Shown one piece after another: positions 12,278-21,467 of a stretch of DNA of 64,000 nucleotides (position 1 is the stretch's first letter; each line of letters starts with the position of its first letter). The position numbers were made by a program, and so were the translations under genes. This stretch comes from Manihot esculenta (Eukaryota > Streptophyta > Magnoliopsida > Malpighiales > Euphorbiaceae): the NCBI RefSeq assembly GCF_001659605.2, contig NC_035164.2, forward strand, positions 20,988,000 to 21,051,999, written 5' to 3'. Below the pieces are notes generated by a model, which was not told the DNA's origin, made no database searches, and saw only the letters and a list, made by a program, of their open reading frames with translations.

Positions 12278-13021
12278 ATGGATGAGGTAAATAGATTTGA
12301 TTTTTCTTTACTGACATCTTTTATGAAAGAATTTGCCATAGGACTAGTTCAACAGGTTCAAGCATCCCAGCCACCAAGGCCATGTAGGATCTGTGGATAT
12401 GTGGGACACCCAACTGATCAATGTCCTACACTTTATCAGTATGACCAACCAGTGCATGCATTTGAAAGATTCAATAGTCAGCCTAAACATGCATATGGAG
12501 GATTCTATGAACAGATAAGACATGATCCATACTATAACACATACAATCCAGGTTGGGGAGACTATCCAGACTTCAGTTATGCAGAGGCTAACAACTACCA
12601 GGATTATCAAGGATATCAAGCCCAACCAGCACCTCCAAATTCCACCCAGCACTTTGAAAAGATGATGGAGTCCATGGTAAGTGCTTTACAAAACCTCGAA
12701 CAGCGGATTGCCACCGTAGAAAATGCAAACATGTTAAGAAGGGAGGAAGAGTTTCAAGATGATGAGGAAGATGATGAAAGTTCGCAAGTTCAAGAACAAG
12801 CTACTGAAGAGAAACAACCAGAAAATTGTTTGTCCAAACAAACTGGTCAAACAAAACCTGTTGTTGATTTAGATATCATTGATTATTTGAGCAAAGATGT
12901 TTTTTATATGAATCAAGATGATATTCTGAACAATAATCTTTGTAGGGAAGAGAGCCAGAAAGAGCTAGAACTGAAAGAAACTGACTGTTGCATCCAACAG
13001 GTGGACTGCAAACATGCGTAG
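12278..13021 (+). CDS. Athila-type Gag C-terminal protein with CCHC zinc knuckle (247 aa)
   Basis: This is a capsid/nucleocapsid remnant of an LTR retrotransposon, expected to bind RNA in virus-like particles. The zinc knuckle is CRICGYVGHPTDQC near residues 36-49, a good C-x2-C-x4-H-x4-C. It is followed by the NTYNPGWGDYPDFSY segment (about residues 87-101) typical of Athila Gag. The C-terminal half is acidic and low-complexity (EEFQDDEEDDES). The capsid N-terminal part of normal Athila Gag is absent; a copy of that part survives at 46643-47005. The ATG lies about 210 nt after the primer-binding site and is preceded by two TTCGGCCGCCGAA motifs. The stop is followed by noncoding sequence. Whether it is translated is unknown. 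Confidence 0.75.
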   Translation: MDEVNRFDFSLLTSFMKEFAIGLVQQVQASQPPRPCRICGYVGHPTDQCPTLYQYDQPVHAFERFNSQPKHAYGGFYEQIRHDPYYNTYNPGWGDYPDFSYAEANNYQDYQGYQAQPAPPNSTQHFEKMMESMVSALQNLEQRIATVENANMLRREEEFQDDEEDDESSQVQEQATEEKQPENCLSKQTGQTKPVVDLDIIDYLSKDVFYMNQDDILNNNLCREESQKELELKETDCCIQQVDCKHA

Positions 13022-13249
13022 AACAAAGGAGAGCCAATCGCACCTCTTCAAATCAGCCTTCTACAGACTGAAACCACCACCTTTTGACCGCCGAACTCCA
13101 CCACCTTTCGGCCGCCGAACCTCTCACCACAGCTTCCATCGCATGAAACCCCTTCCAGTCATCCCTTTCAGGTAAATCTTGCGCAGAAGGAGCAATCTGA
13201 AACTCCTTTCAGCCTTCCAACGCAAACAGCCCTTGCTCACAAGAAACAA

Positions 13250-13564
13250 GTGGAAGTTCAAGAGCCCAAACCAAAGGACCATGCAGATCAATGCTTGCCC
13301 AAACCTCTGGATAAGGTAGAGTTTGTTTTGCCATATTTTAGTACTAAATTGCAGCTAGCTATGGAGAAATATCAATTGAAGTTGGAAGTGCTCAAAAATG
13401 CAAACATAAGGGTTAGAGGCACACCTCATCTGAAAGAAGAGAAGCTAATCATGTTACTTCATGAGTACATGGAGAAAATAGGATGGGCTATGACAAAATC
13501 AAAAGGAGTGCTACACTTTTCACTCAATGCAGTTGGGACCCTTTTCCCTTCTCTAATTACTTGA
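13250..13564 (+). CDS. Short ORF of unknown function inside the Athila-type element (104 aa)
   Basis: A possible residual reading frame between the Gag-like ORF and the first polypurine tract. It is charged and probably helical (LAMEKYQLKLEVLKNANIR) and shows no retroviral enzyme motif. In-frame sequence before its ATG contains PKPLDKVEFVLPYF. It could be a remnant of the region downstream of pol in the parent element, or a chance frame. I do not recognise it. Confidence 0.35.
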   Translation: MEVQEPKPKDHADQCLPKPLDKVEFVLPYFSTKLQLAMEKYQLKLEVLKNANIRVRGTPHLKEEKLIMLLHEYMEKIGWAMTKSKGVLHFSLNAVGTLFPSLIT

Positions 13565-14580
13565 GCCTTGATCAAGTGGATCGCACCATGCACACCACAC
13601 CCAGGGGAGTACTCAGTTTCTTTTGCATTTTAACATTTCCTATACATTGAGGACAATGCATGATTTAGGTGTGGGGGTCCATATTTCTGAATTTTTAATT
13701 TTTGCTTTGATTTTCAGTTTGAATTTTTATTTTCATTTTCAGTGTGATTTTTTTTCAAATTTTTCATTTTGCTTTCAATAACACACACAACCACAGTCTT
13801 CTTCCTTTTTGTGTTCCGATTTGCTTCACTCAAACTGATAGACTATGTTGATGAGCTTTTCTTTCCATGACCCCATTGATGTGATAACTCTTTAAACTTA
13901 TGTTGAATCAATTGCAGTGAGTTATATTCATGTTTGAGAATTGCCTTTTGAATTGAATCTTTGAGTTTGCCATGGTGAAAAATATATTGATGACACTCAT
14001 TAGAGAGAATAAATTGAAAATTTTGTGAATGAACTTAACTTGACTTGATTTAGCAATTGGTGTTGATTTGCTCAAATCATTGAGAGAAAGAAAATTCAAC
14101 AAAGGCAAAGACCTCATGAGCACAAATTTAAAATTGTTCCAATGGTTGAAAGACTATGAACAGAGCTAGTAGCCACTTGGACAGGTGACTAACTGAGTAA
14201 CTGGGGGTGGGTATCACCAATATGTACCTTCACGTCAAAAGGTTGGTGACTTTTTCAAGCAAGATCTAAGTGCAAAAGACTGAATAAAGTACTTCAAGGT
14301 AAGGGCAAGTCAATCCGAAAGCTAAAAAGAGTCTTATCTAAACAAATAATATGTACATGTATGATCTCTCTCTTGAGTAAAACAAATCCTAGCCATGGTA
14401 AGTAAAGGGAGACAAGGAAAGAAGGTGAGTAATCTTCATGCATATATTCTTCACTGCAATGATTCAAAATAGGTGTCTTGAGTAAGAGCTTAAGTGGTCA
14501 TAAGGATCTAGAGCAAAGAAGGCTTATTTGAATATGTTTATTTGCTTGAGGACAAGCAAAAGGCAAGGTGTGGGGGTATT
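13565..14580 (+). other. Internal 3' untranslated region with two polypurine-type tracts
   Basis: No ORF is supported. A central signature CATTGAGGACAATGCATG followed by AGGTGTGGGGGTCC lies at about 13648-13680. A terminal one, TTGCTTGAGGACAAGCAAAA followed by AGGTGTGGGGGTATT, ends at 14580 next to the 3' LTR. Both are hallmark words of Athila/Tat internal regions; the terminal one is the likely plus-strand primer. Confidence 0.75.
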
Positions 14581-16690
14581 TGATAGAGCATATTTTAGTT
14601 CACTTTCTCATTATCTTATTAATGTTTATTTACATCTTTTCCGCCTAATTTTGTGGTTTTAATCATATTTTGCAGATATTAGATGTAAAGAGACATTCTG
14701 GAGAAAATGCTCTTAAAAGTGCCAAAAAAGGAAAGTTTTTAAATATGGAAAGTGCCAAAAAGGAAAGTTTTCAAATATGGAAAGTTTTCAAATATGGAAA
14801 GTGCTAAATAAGGAAAGTTTTCTGATAAGGAAAGCGCAATCAACAGATTATTTGAAATTCAAATTGCAGATTCTTCTTTCCTTATTCAGAAGGTGAAGCC
14901 AATTATGGAAAGTGTCAAATAAGGAAAGTTTTCAGAAAAGGAAAGTCCTCAAATAAGGGAAGTACAGAAGCAAAAGCAAATAAGGAAAGCTCAGTCAGAA
15001 GATTATTTGAAATTCAAATCACAGATCTTTCTTTCCTCATTCAAAGATATGCACACACTGCAGCAGTCAAATCTTCCTATTTAGGCAGCAAAATTTCAAG
15101 GAGATGCACTTGCCTCTTCTTCATTCAGCATTCAAAATTCAAACGAAGGCCCCACCTAAAAAGGAAAACCTGGACAGATTTCTTTCCACTTCTGCACATT
15201 AATGACTGCACGCTCTCCTTCCTCTTCTGCAGTCTATGCGCACGCCACTTGCCTTCTGAAGGCCAAGGCGCGCATCCTTCCTCTTCTAAAAGCCTTGGAA
15301 CGTGTCTCTTTCCTTCTGAAGTTCCAGCCACGTCTCTTTCCCTTTCTGAAGCCTTGATACACGCCACTTTCTCTCCTGAAAGCCTTAGTCGCGCCTCTTT
15401 CCTCTTCTGAAGACAAGCCGTGCGCCCATTCCTCTTCTGAAGCACCAAACGTGATTCTTTCCTTTTCAGATGCAACTTGGGCAGCAAGCACCTCTTGGGC
15501 AGCCTCTTGGGCAGTAATGGGACCTAGGGCAACACTTTCAACTATAAAAAGACACATAACGAGCCTCCCCACAACTTTTACACACCTCCTTGGAGACACC
15601 TACGGGATTCACATCTCTTCTTCTACCTTTCTTCTTTTCTTTTATTTTTTTATTTTTGTTTCAGCCATGAGAGGCTGAAACCTTTTATTCTGGTTGAAGA
15701 TTAGATGATACTTTAGTTGTTATATGGATTGGGAGACTTGATCAAACATTGTTTAACTTTTGGTTGTTCAATATTTATGCAATTTCATGCTTGATTTCAA
15801 TATTGCTTGGTTGTTTAGATCTACGTTGATTCTTGATTGCAAGGTAATAATATATTAGTTTGGATTATTTAAGTCCGTAATTGCTTGGATTATTCAAACA
15901 TAAGAACACTTGGTGTAAAAACTAAGGAAATTATATGATCTAACGACATCTCATGCGTTTGAGTAGTTAGGATTGAATCTCTCTATCTCTTCATGCAATT
16001 AACAATTGTTTTGATGCCTAAGGTTCAAGGACGTTCATTGGCAATTTGTTAATTAGTAATTAATTAGAGGACGTTTCCTAATTGGTTTAATCATAAGGAG
16101 AGACATGGTGGTGAGAAGCGTCTTCTATCTCCATAACTAATCTATTGAATCAATCAAAAGAAACTAAGTGTCAATGATCAATCCCAACAACTGAAGTGGA
16201 TCCAATTCTTTAACTAGAGTTTTCTTATTATTTATTTCTCTTTATTTTTATTATTTGCTTTATTTTTATTGCTTTCGGTTTTAGATTAATTAAATCAATC
16301 TCAAACCCCCCATTTTACTTTTACTGCAATTTATTTTTATTTTACTTTCAGTTTATCTCATTTCAGTTTTTTTGCTTTCCGTTTATTTCTCTTTCAGTTT
16401 TATCTCGTTTCAGTTTATTTTATTTTCAGTTTTATCTCATTTCAGTTTTATCTCATTTTAGTTTTATCTCGTTTCAGTTTTATCTTGTTTCAGTTTATCT
16501 CGTTTCAGTTTATCTCCGGTTTTCTTTTTTTTCAGTTTATTTTTATTTCAGTTTATTTTATTGGTCCTGATAAGGAAAATAGGTAAGTTCTTAATTTCCT
16601 GTGGATTCAATCCTTTCACCATTATCTGCAGTTGTAAATTGTTGATAACTAAAGAGGTTATTTTTTACCGGTTTTGACAACCGCGAGTCA
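14581..16690 (+). repeat. 3' LTR of the Athila-type element
   Basis: The LTR is 2110 bp and matches the 5' LTR throughout, with scattered substitutions and short indels (for example fewer AAGTGCCAAA units at the left). The divergence indicates an older insertion than the Tekay copy at 52177. It ends GCGAGTCA followed by the GTAAT duplication. Confidence 0.92.
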
Positions 16691-16695
16691 GTAAT

Positions 16696-17289
16696 ATATA
16701 ATATTTTTTTAATTCTTTACAAAAGCTAAACTAAACAGCCCATATCATTTGTTAATTAAACTTGAAAAATAAAATAGGTTCATATAAATTGTCTTATTTT
16801 ATATGAAAACATATAAATTTTTTATGTAAGATATTTTTAATTGATGTTATTCTAAAATATTTTTTTTATCTTATTTCAAGTAATTTGTTAGTTATAAATT
16901 TTTTATTTTAGATTAATTTATTAATCATCAATATAAAAGCATAATTTCAAGTTATTTTAATAGTTTCTTTCTGAAAAATTATGGTATTTCAAAAAGTTGT
17001 ATAAAATCATATACTAATATGGAAAAAAAAAATAATTTTAACTGATAGTGAGTGAAAAATAAAATAAAAGTATATGATTTATTATGTGAAAAATTATAAT
17101 CCATATATTTACACAATAAAAATATTTTTGTATTTTTAAAAAATTTTTGATATCCATTTTATTTTCAGAAAATAAAAATATTAACAATAATATTTTATTT
17201 TTTTCAAATAAAAAACAAAAAAATAATTGGTTTTTTTAAATAAAAAATAAAAATTCATAACGAAAACGAACACCTAAAAGTTTCATAGA
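16696..17289. other. AT-rich noncoding sequence at the EPRV left flank
   Basis: Very A/T-rich with many A and T runs and no ORF of interest. AT-rich flanks are usual for integrated florendoviruses. Confidence 0.6.
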
Positions 17290-17310
17290 AAAGTGAGGAA
17301 TGGCTAAATA

Positions 17311-18469
17311 GTGAATTCTGTTTTCTTTCGTCTGCCAATTAAAAAGATAAGGTTGGTTATAAATTATAAACCATTAAATAAAGCTTTACAATGGATTAGA
17401 TACCCTATACCAAATAAACAAGATTTATTAAATAGATTATACAAAGCACAAATATTTTCTAAATTTGACATGAAGTCAGGATTTTGGCAAATACAAATAG
17501 CTGAACAAGACAAATATAAAACTGCCTTTACAGTACCATTCGGACAATATGAATGGAATATTATGCCCTTTGGCCTTAAAAATGCACCAAGCGAATTTCA
17601 AAAAATAATGAATGATATCTTCAACCCATATGAATTCATAATTACTTATATTGATGATGTTTTAATCTTTAGTCAACATATAGATCAACATATAAAACAT
17701 TTAAATATTTTTTACAAAGCAGTAAAAAGAAATGGGTTAGTCTTATCCAAACCAAAAATGAAATTGTTTCAAATCAAAGTAAGATTTTTAGGTCATGAAA
17801 TTCATCAAAATACTATAATACCAATTCAAAGAAGTATAGATTTTGCTGACAAATTTCCAGATGTAATTAAAGATAAAAATCAATTACAAAGATTTTTAGG
17901 CTCGTTAAATTACATTGCTGATTTCTTACCAAATTTAAGAATTTTATGTAAACCTCTATATAATAGATTAAAAAAGAATCCTAAACCATGGACAGAAGAA
18001 CATACAAAATTAATACAAGAAATAAAAAAAACATGTAAAGACTTTACCATGTCTAAATATTTGTAATCCACATATTTCTAAAATTGTCGAAACAGATGCT
18101 TCCGACCAAGGTTATGGTGGAATATTAAAACAAAACATTAATAATAAAGATTATATTATTAGATACCATTCAGGAATTTGGAATTCTACCCAAGAAAAAT
18201 ATTCTACTATAAAAAAGGAAATCTTATCAATTGTTCTATGTGTAACAAAATTCCAAAGTGATCTTTTAAACCAAAAGTTTATTATTAGAGTTGACTGTAA
18301 AGCAGCCAAAGATGTTTTGACTAAAGATGTAAAAAATTTAGCTGCAAAACATATTTTCGCAAGATGGCAAGCGTTTCTATCCATATTCGAATTTACTATT
18401 GAGCATATAAAAGGAACTGATAATTCCATTGCTGATTTTCTAACAAGAGAATTCTTGCAGGGAAAATGA
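17311..18469 (+). pseudogene. EPRV reverse transcriptase-RNase H remnant, frameshifted
   Basis: This is the C-terminal part of a caulimovirid polyprotein, which would copy pregenomic RNA into DNA. RT motifs seen are RLVINYKPLN, FDMKSGFWQI, MPFGLKNAPSEFQ and the catalytic YIDDVLIFS. The N-terminal part of RT is missing at the left junction. A stop at 18064-18066 and a change of frame between about 17990 and 18060 separate RT from RNase H. RNase H continues in the other frame with ETDASDQGYGG, an EI pair, a VD segment and TDNSIADFLTR, so its acidic residues appear present. The frame ends with TGA at 18467-18469, overlapping the ATG of the next ORF. The frameshift makes it non-functional as it stands. 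Confidence 0.88.
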
Positions 18470-19848
18470 CAGACAAAGGAAAGGAAGCAGAAAAGATCTC
18501 TTTGAGATCACAAAGTTCACAAACAAATTTAACAAAATTACAATTATTTACTCCAGGACATAGTTCTGTCCAAAATATCACGGGACAGTTATCTGGACCC
18601 AGACCATTGTATACAAATACTACTAGTATAATAAATAGACCCATTGGTCATATATCAAGTGCTTTGATCACACAACCACATTATGCAAGACCAAGATCTC
18701 CCAGACCTCATTTTACTTCCTTCAACAAGTTCAGCCCATTACAGCCAGTACCAATAACTCCATCCACATTTAAACAGGCCGTCACTAACACATCATCTCC
18801 AAGACACACAATACCTACAAGCCCATCTTCTTCAAGCCAAACTGATTTAGCCCAATATAAATATAAGCCCATTGAAGACCAGATTATTACCATAGAACCC
18901 GAATACTGGGCACAAAATCCTCATTTAAATGAATATCAACTTTGTGAAACCATTTTTCCCAAAACTCATTATTACATCCCTGACAATTTCCAAAAATCCC
19001 AAATCTATTATGAAGTCATTCTTACTCATACAAATTCTATCCTCATCCAAAACAATTTTGATCCTCATAACCATACCAAACTCAGATATTGCAAAGTAAG
19101 ACTACTCAAGGTATGGACTCTTACTGAGTGGGGACAAGAGCCCCATAAAACAAAAGAATTTACTTATACCAATGGACAATTGAGACAAAATGCAAAATAT
19201 AACTATTATGATTATCAATTTGCTTGGGAAAGAACATTTTTCAAGCAAAATGAACAATTATCCATATCTTTCTTCTTTTATATTTCTGACAATTTTACCT
19301 ATCCCATCCCATTTTGGTTTCACCAATGGTGGAACAAATTTGGTATCCATGATGATATTATCCCAGATCAAATTAAACCTGCTAAAACCCAATTTTTTGA
19401 TAAACAGCAATTACCAGAAACCATTATTTGCTCTCCCCAGTGGCTTATTTATTCTCATTACTTTCATATACCTTGGATTTTCATGACCGAATACCATATT
19501 AAAGACCAAATTATTGACAACTTCCAAATTCCCATGTTAGTCAGAAAATACAAAACTAAATGGTGGACTAAAACTAATCTCCAAGGTTGCGACCAAATAG
19601 CAGTAGACCAGTTCTTTGTAAACAATCCACAATATTGCAAAACACCTAGCCCAGCCGCTATTACTAAACAAGAAACCTTTTTAGCAAGAAAACAACAAAT
19701 TATGGCACATATGGCTGCCTGTACCTCCGAACAAGAATATGAAAAATTACTTGAAGAAATAAAAGAAACAAGGAGTACTGCAGCATCACCATCACCAATT
19801 GACCTATCTGATGACAATGATGACTTTTTTACACAAGCAGAGATATAA
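18466..19848 (+). CDS. EPRV second ORF, protein of unknown function (460 aa)
   Basis: An intact reading frame directly after the RT-RNase H frame; its ATG shares bases with the preceding TGA (ATGA). That arrangement suggests translation by termination-reinitiation. The first ~125 residues are Ser/Pro/Thr-rich and probably disordered. Residues about 130-390 form an aromatic-rich, probably folded core with many Trp, Tyr and Phe (PFWFHQWWNKFG, WLIYSHYFHIPW). The C-terminus is acidic (IDLSDDNDDFF). Florendoviruses carry an ORF of unknown function in this place; I infer homology from position and layout. No catalytic motif is visible. It is unusual that this ORF is unbroken while its neighbour is frameshifted. 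Confidence 0.75.
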   Translation: MTDKGKEAEKISLRSQSSQTNLTKLQLFTPGHSSVQNITGQLSGPRPLYTNTTSIINRPIGHISSALITQPHYARPRSPRPHFTSFNKFSPLQPVPITPSTFKQAVTNTSSPRHTIPTSPSSSSQTDLAQYKYKPIEDQIITIEPEYWAQNPHLNEYQLCETIFPKTHYYIPDNFQKSQIYYEVILTHTNSILIQNNFDPHNHTKLRYCKVRLLKVWTLTEWGQEPHKTKEFTYTNGQLRQNAKYNYYDYQFAWERTFFKQNEQLSISFFFYISDNFTYPIPFWFHQWWNKFGIHDDIIPDQIKPAKTQFFDKQQLPETIICSPQWLIYSHYFHIPWIFMTEYHIKDQIIDNFQIPMLVRKYKTKWWTKTNLQGCDQIAVDQFFVNNPQYCKTPSPAAITKQETFLARKQQIMAHMAACTSEQEYEKLLEEIKETRSTAASPSPIDLSDDNDDFFTQAEI

Positions 19849-20212
19849 GACACATTGTAACATTCATAAGTCGCTGATAAAAGCAAGTGGCGACAAAGCA
19901 AAAGCAGATACCCGACAAAGTGGCAGACAGAAGAAAGAGAAAAAGACAAAAGCATGAGGATGTCACAACACATGCAGCGAACAATTGGCCGACAAGATAA
20001 AATAATGGCCGACAAAGTTAAAAGTAAAAGTAAAAAGAAAAAGAAGAAAAAAACAAATGACTCAGCAGCAGACAAAAGAAAGTGGCGCACTCAGCAGCAG
20101 ATAAAAGGAAGTGACGCACTAACCGACATTCTTCACAAATGAAGGAAAGACAACTCAGCACGCACTATCATGGACCGCTCAACCAAATTCAATAAACATT
20201 TGACATCCGCGG
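19849..20212 (+). promoter_or_regulatory. EPRV promoter region with 29-bp tandem repeat
   Basis: Noncoding sequence between the second ORF and the TATA box, rich in CGACAAAG words. Two tandem 29-bp units starting ACTCAGCAGCAGA lie at 20060-20088 and 20089-20117. The second carries TGACG (20112-20116), an as-1-like TGA-factor site, about 97 bp before the TATA box. This resembles the layout of caulimovirus 35S-type promoters. Activity is not shown by sequence. Confidence 0.6.
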
Positions 20213-20220
20213 CTATAAAA
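20213..20220 (+). promoter_or_regulatory. TATA box of the EPRV pregenomic RNA promoter
   Basis: CTATAAAA in a GC-richer context (CCGCGGCTATAAAAAGG). Transcription would start about 25-35 nt downstream, giving a leader of roughly 1.2 kb before the polyprotein start at 21468. Confidence 0.7.
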
Positions 20221-20591
20221 AGGAACTCTCCAGACCAACGAAGACACACCGAAATTTGAAGCAAGAAACTTTCTCTCTTTCACATGTATTCCAGTTTATA
20301 TTTCTCATGTAAGGATACCGAAGTTTATAACAACTCGGTAGTAGCAGTAGTACCAGTGATTGTATAATTAGTACAAAAGGTAGTACATTGTATTTTGTTT
20401 TTTTTAATACAATTATATTTTACCAACTGCTACTGTATAAGTCCGTGTTAACGGCAACTATTTCTCTCTCTCTCTTCGATCATCAATCTGAGTTATTTCT
20501 GGGAACCCCAGGATAACGTTGCAGGAACCCTGACCAATATAAGTATGCTCTGTGCTTGCAGTTCACACTGATCTGGCACATCAGAAACCTC

Positions 20592-20744
20592 ATGGAATTG
20601 GAAATAGGAATATTTTATTGTACTATTTGTAACAAATTTTATATTTTGTACTACTGTTATGATTGTAAGGATTTTTATACAATAGATCTAGATGAATGTA
20701 ATTGTAATGAATGTACAAATTATTACAATCTTAATATAAATTAA
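20592..20744 (+). CDS. EPRV leader small ORF 1, Cys-rich (50 aa from the internal ATG)
   Basis: A small ORF in the leader. An in-frame ATG at 20556 gives 62 residues. The ATG at 20592 begins nearer the conserved-looking part. It has paired cysteines (CTIC, CYDC, CNCNEC) spaced like a zinc-binding module, and many Tyr and Asp. Small leader ORFs are typical of pararetroviruses and may act only in ribosome shunting, so coding function is unproven. The cysteine pattern is what makes it worth noting. Confidence 0.4.
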   Translation: MELEIGIFYCTICNKFYILYYCYDCKDFYTIDLDECNCNECTNYYNLNIN

Positions 20745-20779
20745 ATTGTGTTGCTCATTTGATTACATTAAAAATCAAC

Positions 20780-20875
20780 ATGTATGTCATTATATTTTAT
20801 GTAATTGAAACGGAACATGAATATATTATTCAATATTCTGTGTATGAAAGACTACCCTATTACAACAATTATTAA
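20780..20875 (+). CDS. EPRV leader small ORF 2 (31 aa)
   Basis: A very short reading frame between small ORFs 1 and 3, rich in Tyr, Ile and Glu. It has no recognised motif. It may be a leader uORF without a protein role. Confidence 0.25.
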   Translation: MYVIIFYVIETEHEYIIQYSVYERLPYYNNY

Positions 20876-20890
20876 AATAATTATTATACC

Positions 20891-21121
20891 ATGAGATTTA
20901 TTAAGTTAGCATTAGAAAATTTAAGTTTGGTAGATTTAACAAATAAAAGAGAAGTAGAAGCATTCAAAAGGAATATAATTGAACAAGGAAGATTTATTAG
21001 CGATTACCATACTACCAACCATAATGAATATTGTGATTGTAGAGAAGTAGAACGAACATTAGAATTATTTAATTCTATGATTATGTATCTTGAAGTATTA
21101 TTAAGCAATAATAATTTTTAA
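20891..21121 (+). CDS. EPRV leader small ORF 3 (76 aa)
   Basis: The predicted product is charged and likely helical (LALENLSLVDLTNKREVEAF) with a central HNEYCDCREVE segment and a hydrophobic C-terminus. Its TAA is immediately followed by the ATG of small ORF 4. I do not recognise a family. Confidence 0.4.
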   Translation: MRFIKLALENLSLVDLTNKREVEAFKRNIIEQGRFISDYHTTNHNEYCDCREVERTLELFNSMIMYLEVLLSNNNF

Positions 21122-21259
21122 ATGAATAATTTTATTTATTGGACATCAAGTTTTTATTCATATCTTTTTTATATATTATCTCTATTAATAATCATATTAT
21201 ATATTGTTATAAGTTATATTTATCGTGTCTATCAATTTATATTATCTAGAAATATTTAG
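21122..21259 (+). CDS. EPRV leader small ORF 4, predicted membrane peptide (45 aa)
   Basis: This ORF begins at the base after the stop of the preceding ORF. The product is almost entirely hydrophobic and aromatic (FYSYLFYILSLLIIILYIVI), consistent with one membrane helix followed by an Arg-containing tail. It might be a small membrane peptide, or chance in AT-rich sequence. The abutting arrangement with ORF 3 argues mildly for translation. Confidence 0.35.
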   Translation: MNNFIYWTSSFYSYLFYILSLLIIILYIVISYIYRVYQFILSRNI

Positions 21260-21311
21260 TAGCATAGACAATCATAGAAAATCATAGAAAATCATACCTG
21301 GGAACGTAAAA

Positions 21312-21324
21312 TGGTATCAGAGCC
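21312..21324 (+). other. EPRV primer-binding site (tRNA-Met)
   Basis: TGGTATCAGAGCC is complementary to the 3' end of initiator tRNA-Met, the primer used by caulimovirids. It lies 144 nt before the start of the polyprotein fragment. Confidence 0.85.
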
Positions 21325-21467
21325 AGTGAAGGCTCTATGGATCTTAAACAATTCAAATTAAAGTTTTAGGGTTGGAACTGTGTCACGAAAACCTAAGTCA
21401 GGCAGAGAGTGATAAGACCTGCAGTGAGTAGAGAAGGAAGTGTATGTGAAGACCCTAGAAATTTAAA

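Larger units (their letters stand above)
9920..16690 (+). mobile_element. Non-autonomous Athila-type Ty3 LTR retrotransposon, complete with TSD
   Basis: Two direct repeats (9920-12044 and 14581-16690) both start TGATAGAGCATATTTTAG and end GCGAGTCA. They enclose 2536 bp of internal sequence. The flanks carry a perfect 5-bp target-site duplication, GTAAT (9915-9919 and 16691-16695). The internal part has a tRNA-Asp-type primer-binding site, a Gag C-terminal ORF and two polypurine tracts, but no protease, reverse transcriptase or integrase. Lineage is assigned from the gag motifs and the TTGAGGACAA...GTGTGGGGG signatures known from Athila/Tat elements. It would need enzymes from a related element to move. 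Confidence 0.93.

Noticed and set aside
19464..20090. 208-codon minus-strand ORF
   Set aside because: It is antisense to the EPRV second ORF and promoter, with poly-Phe/Leu from an AAG/AAA-rich tract.
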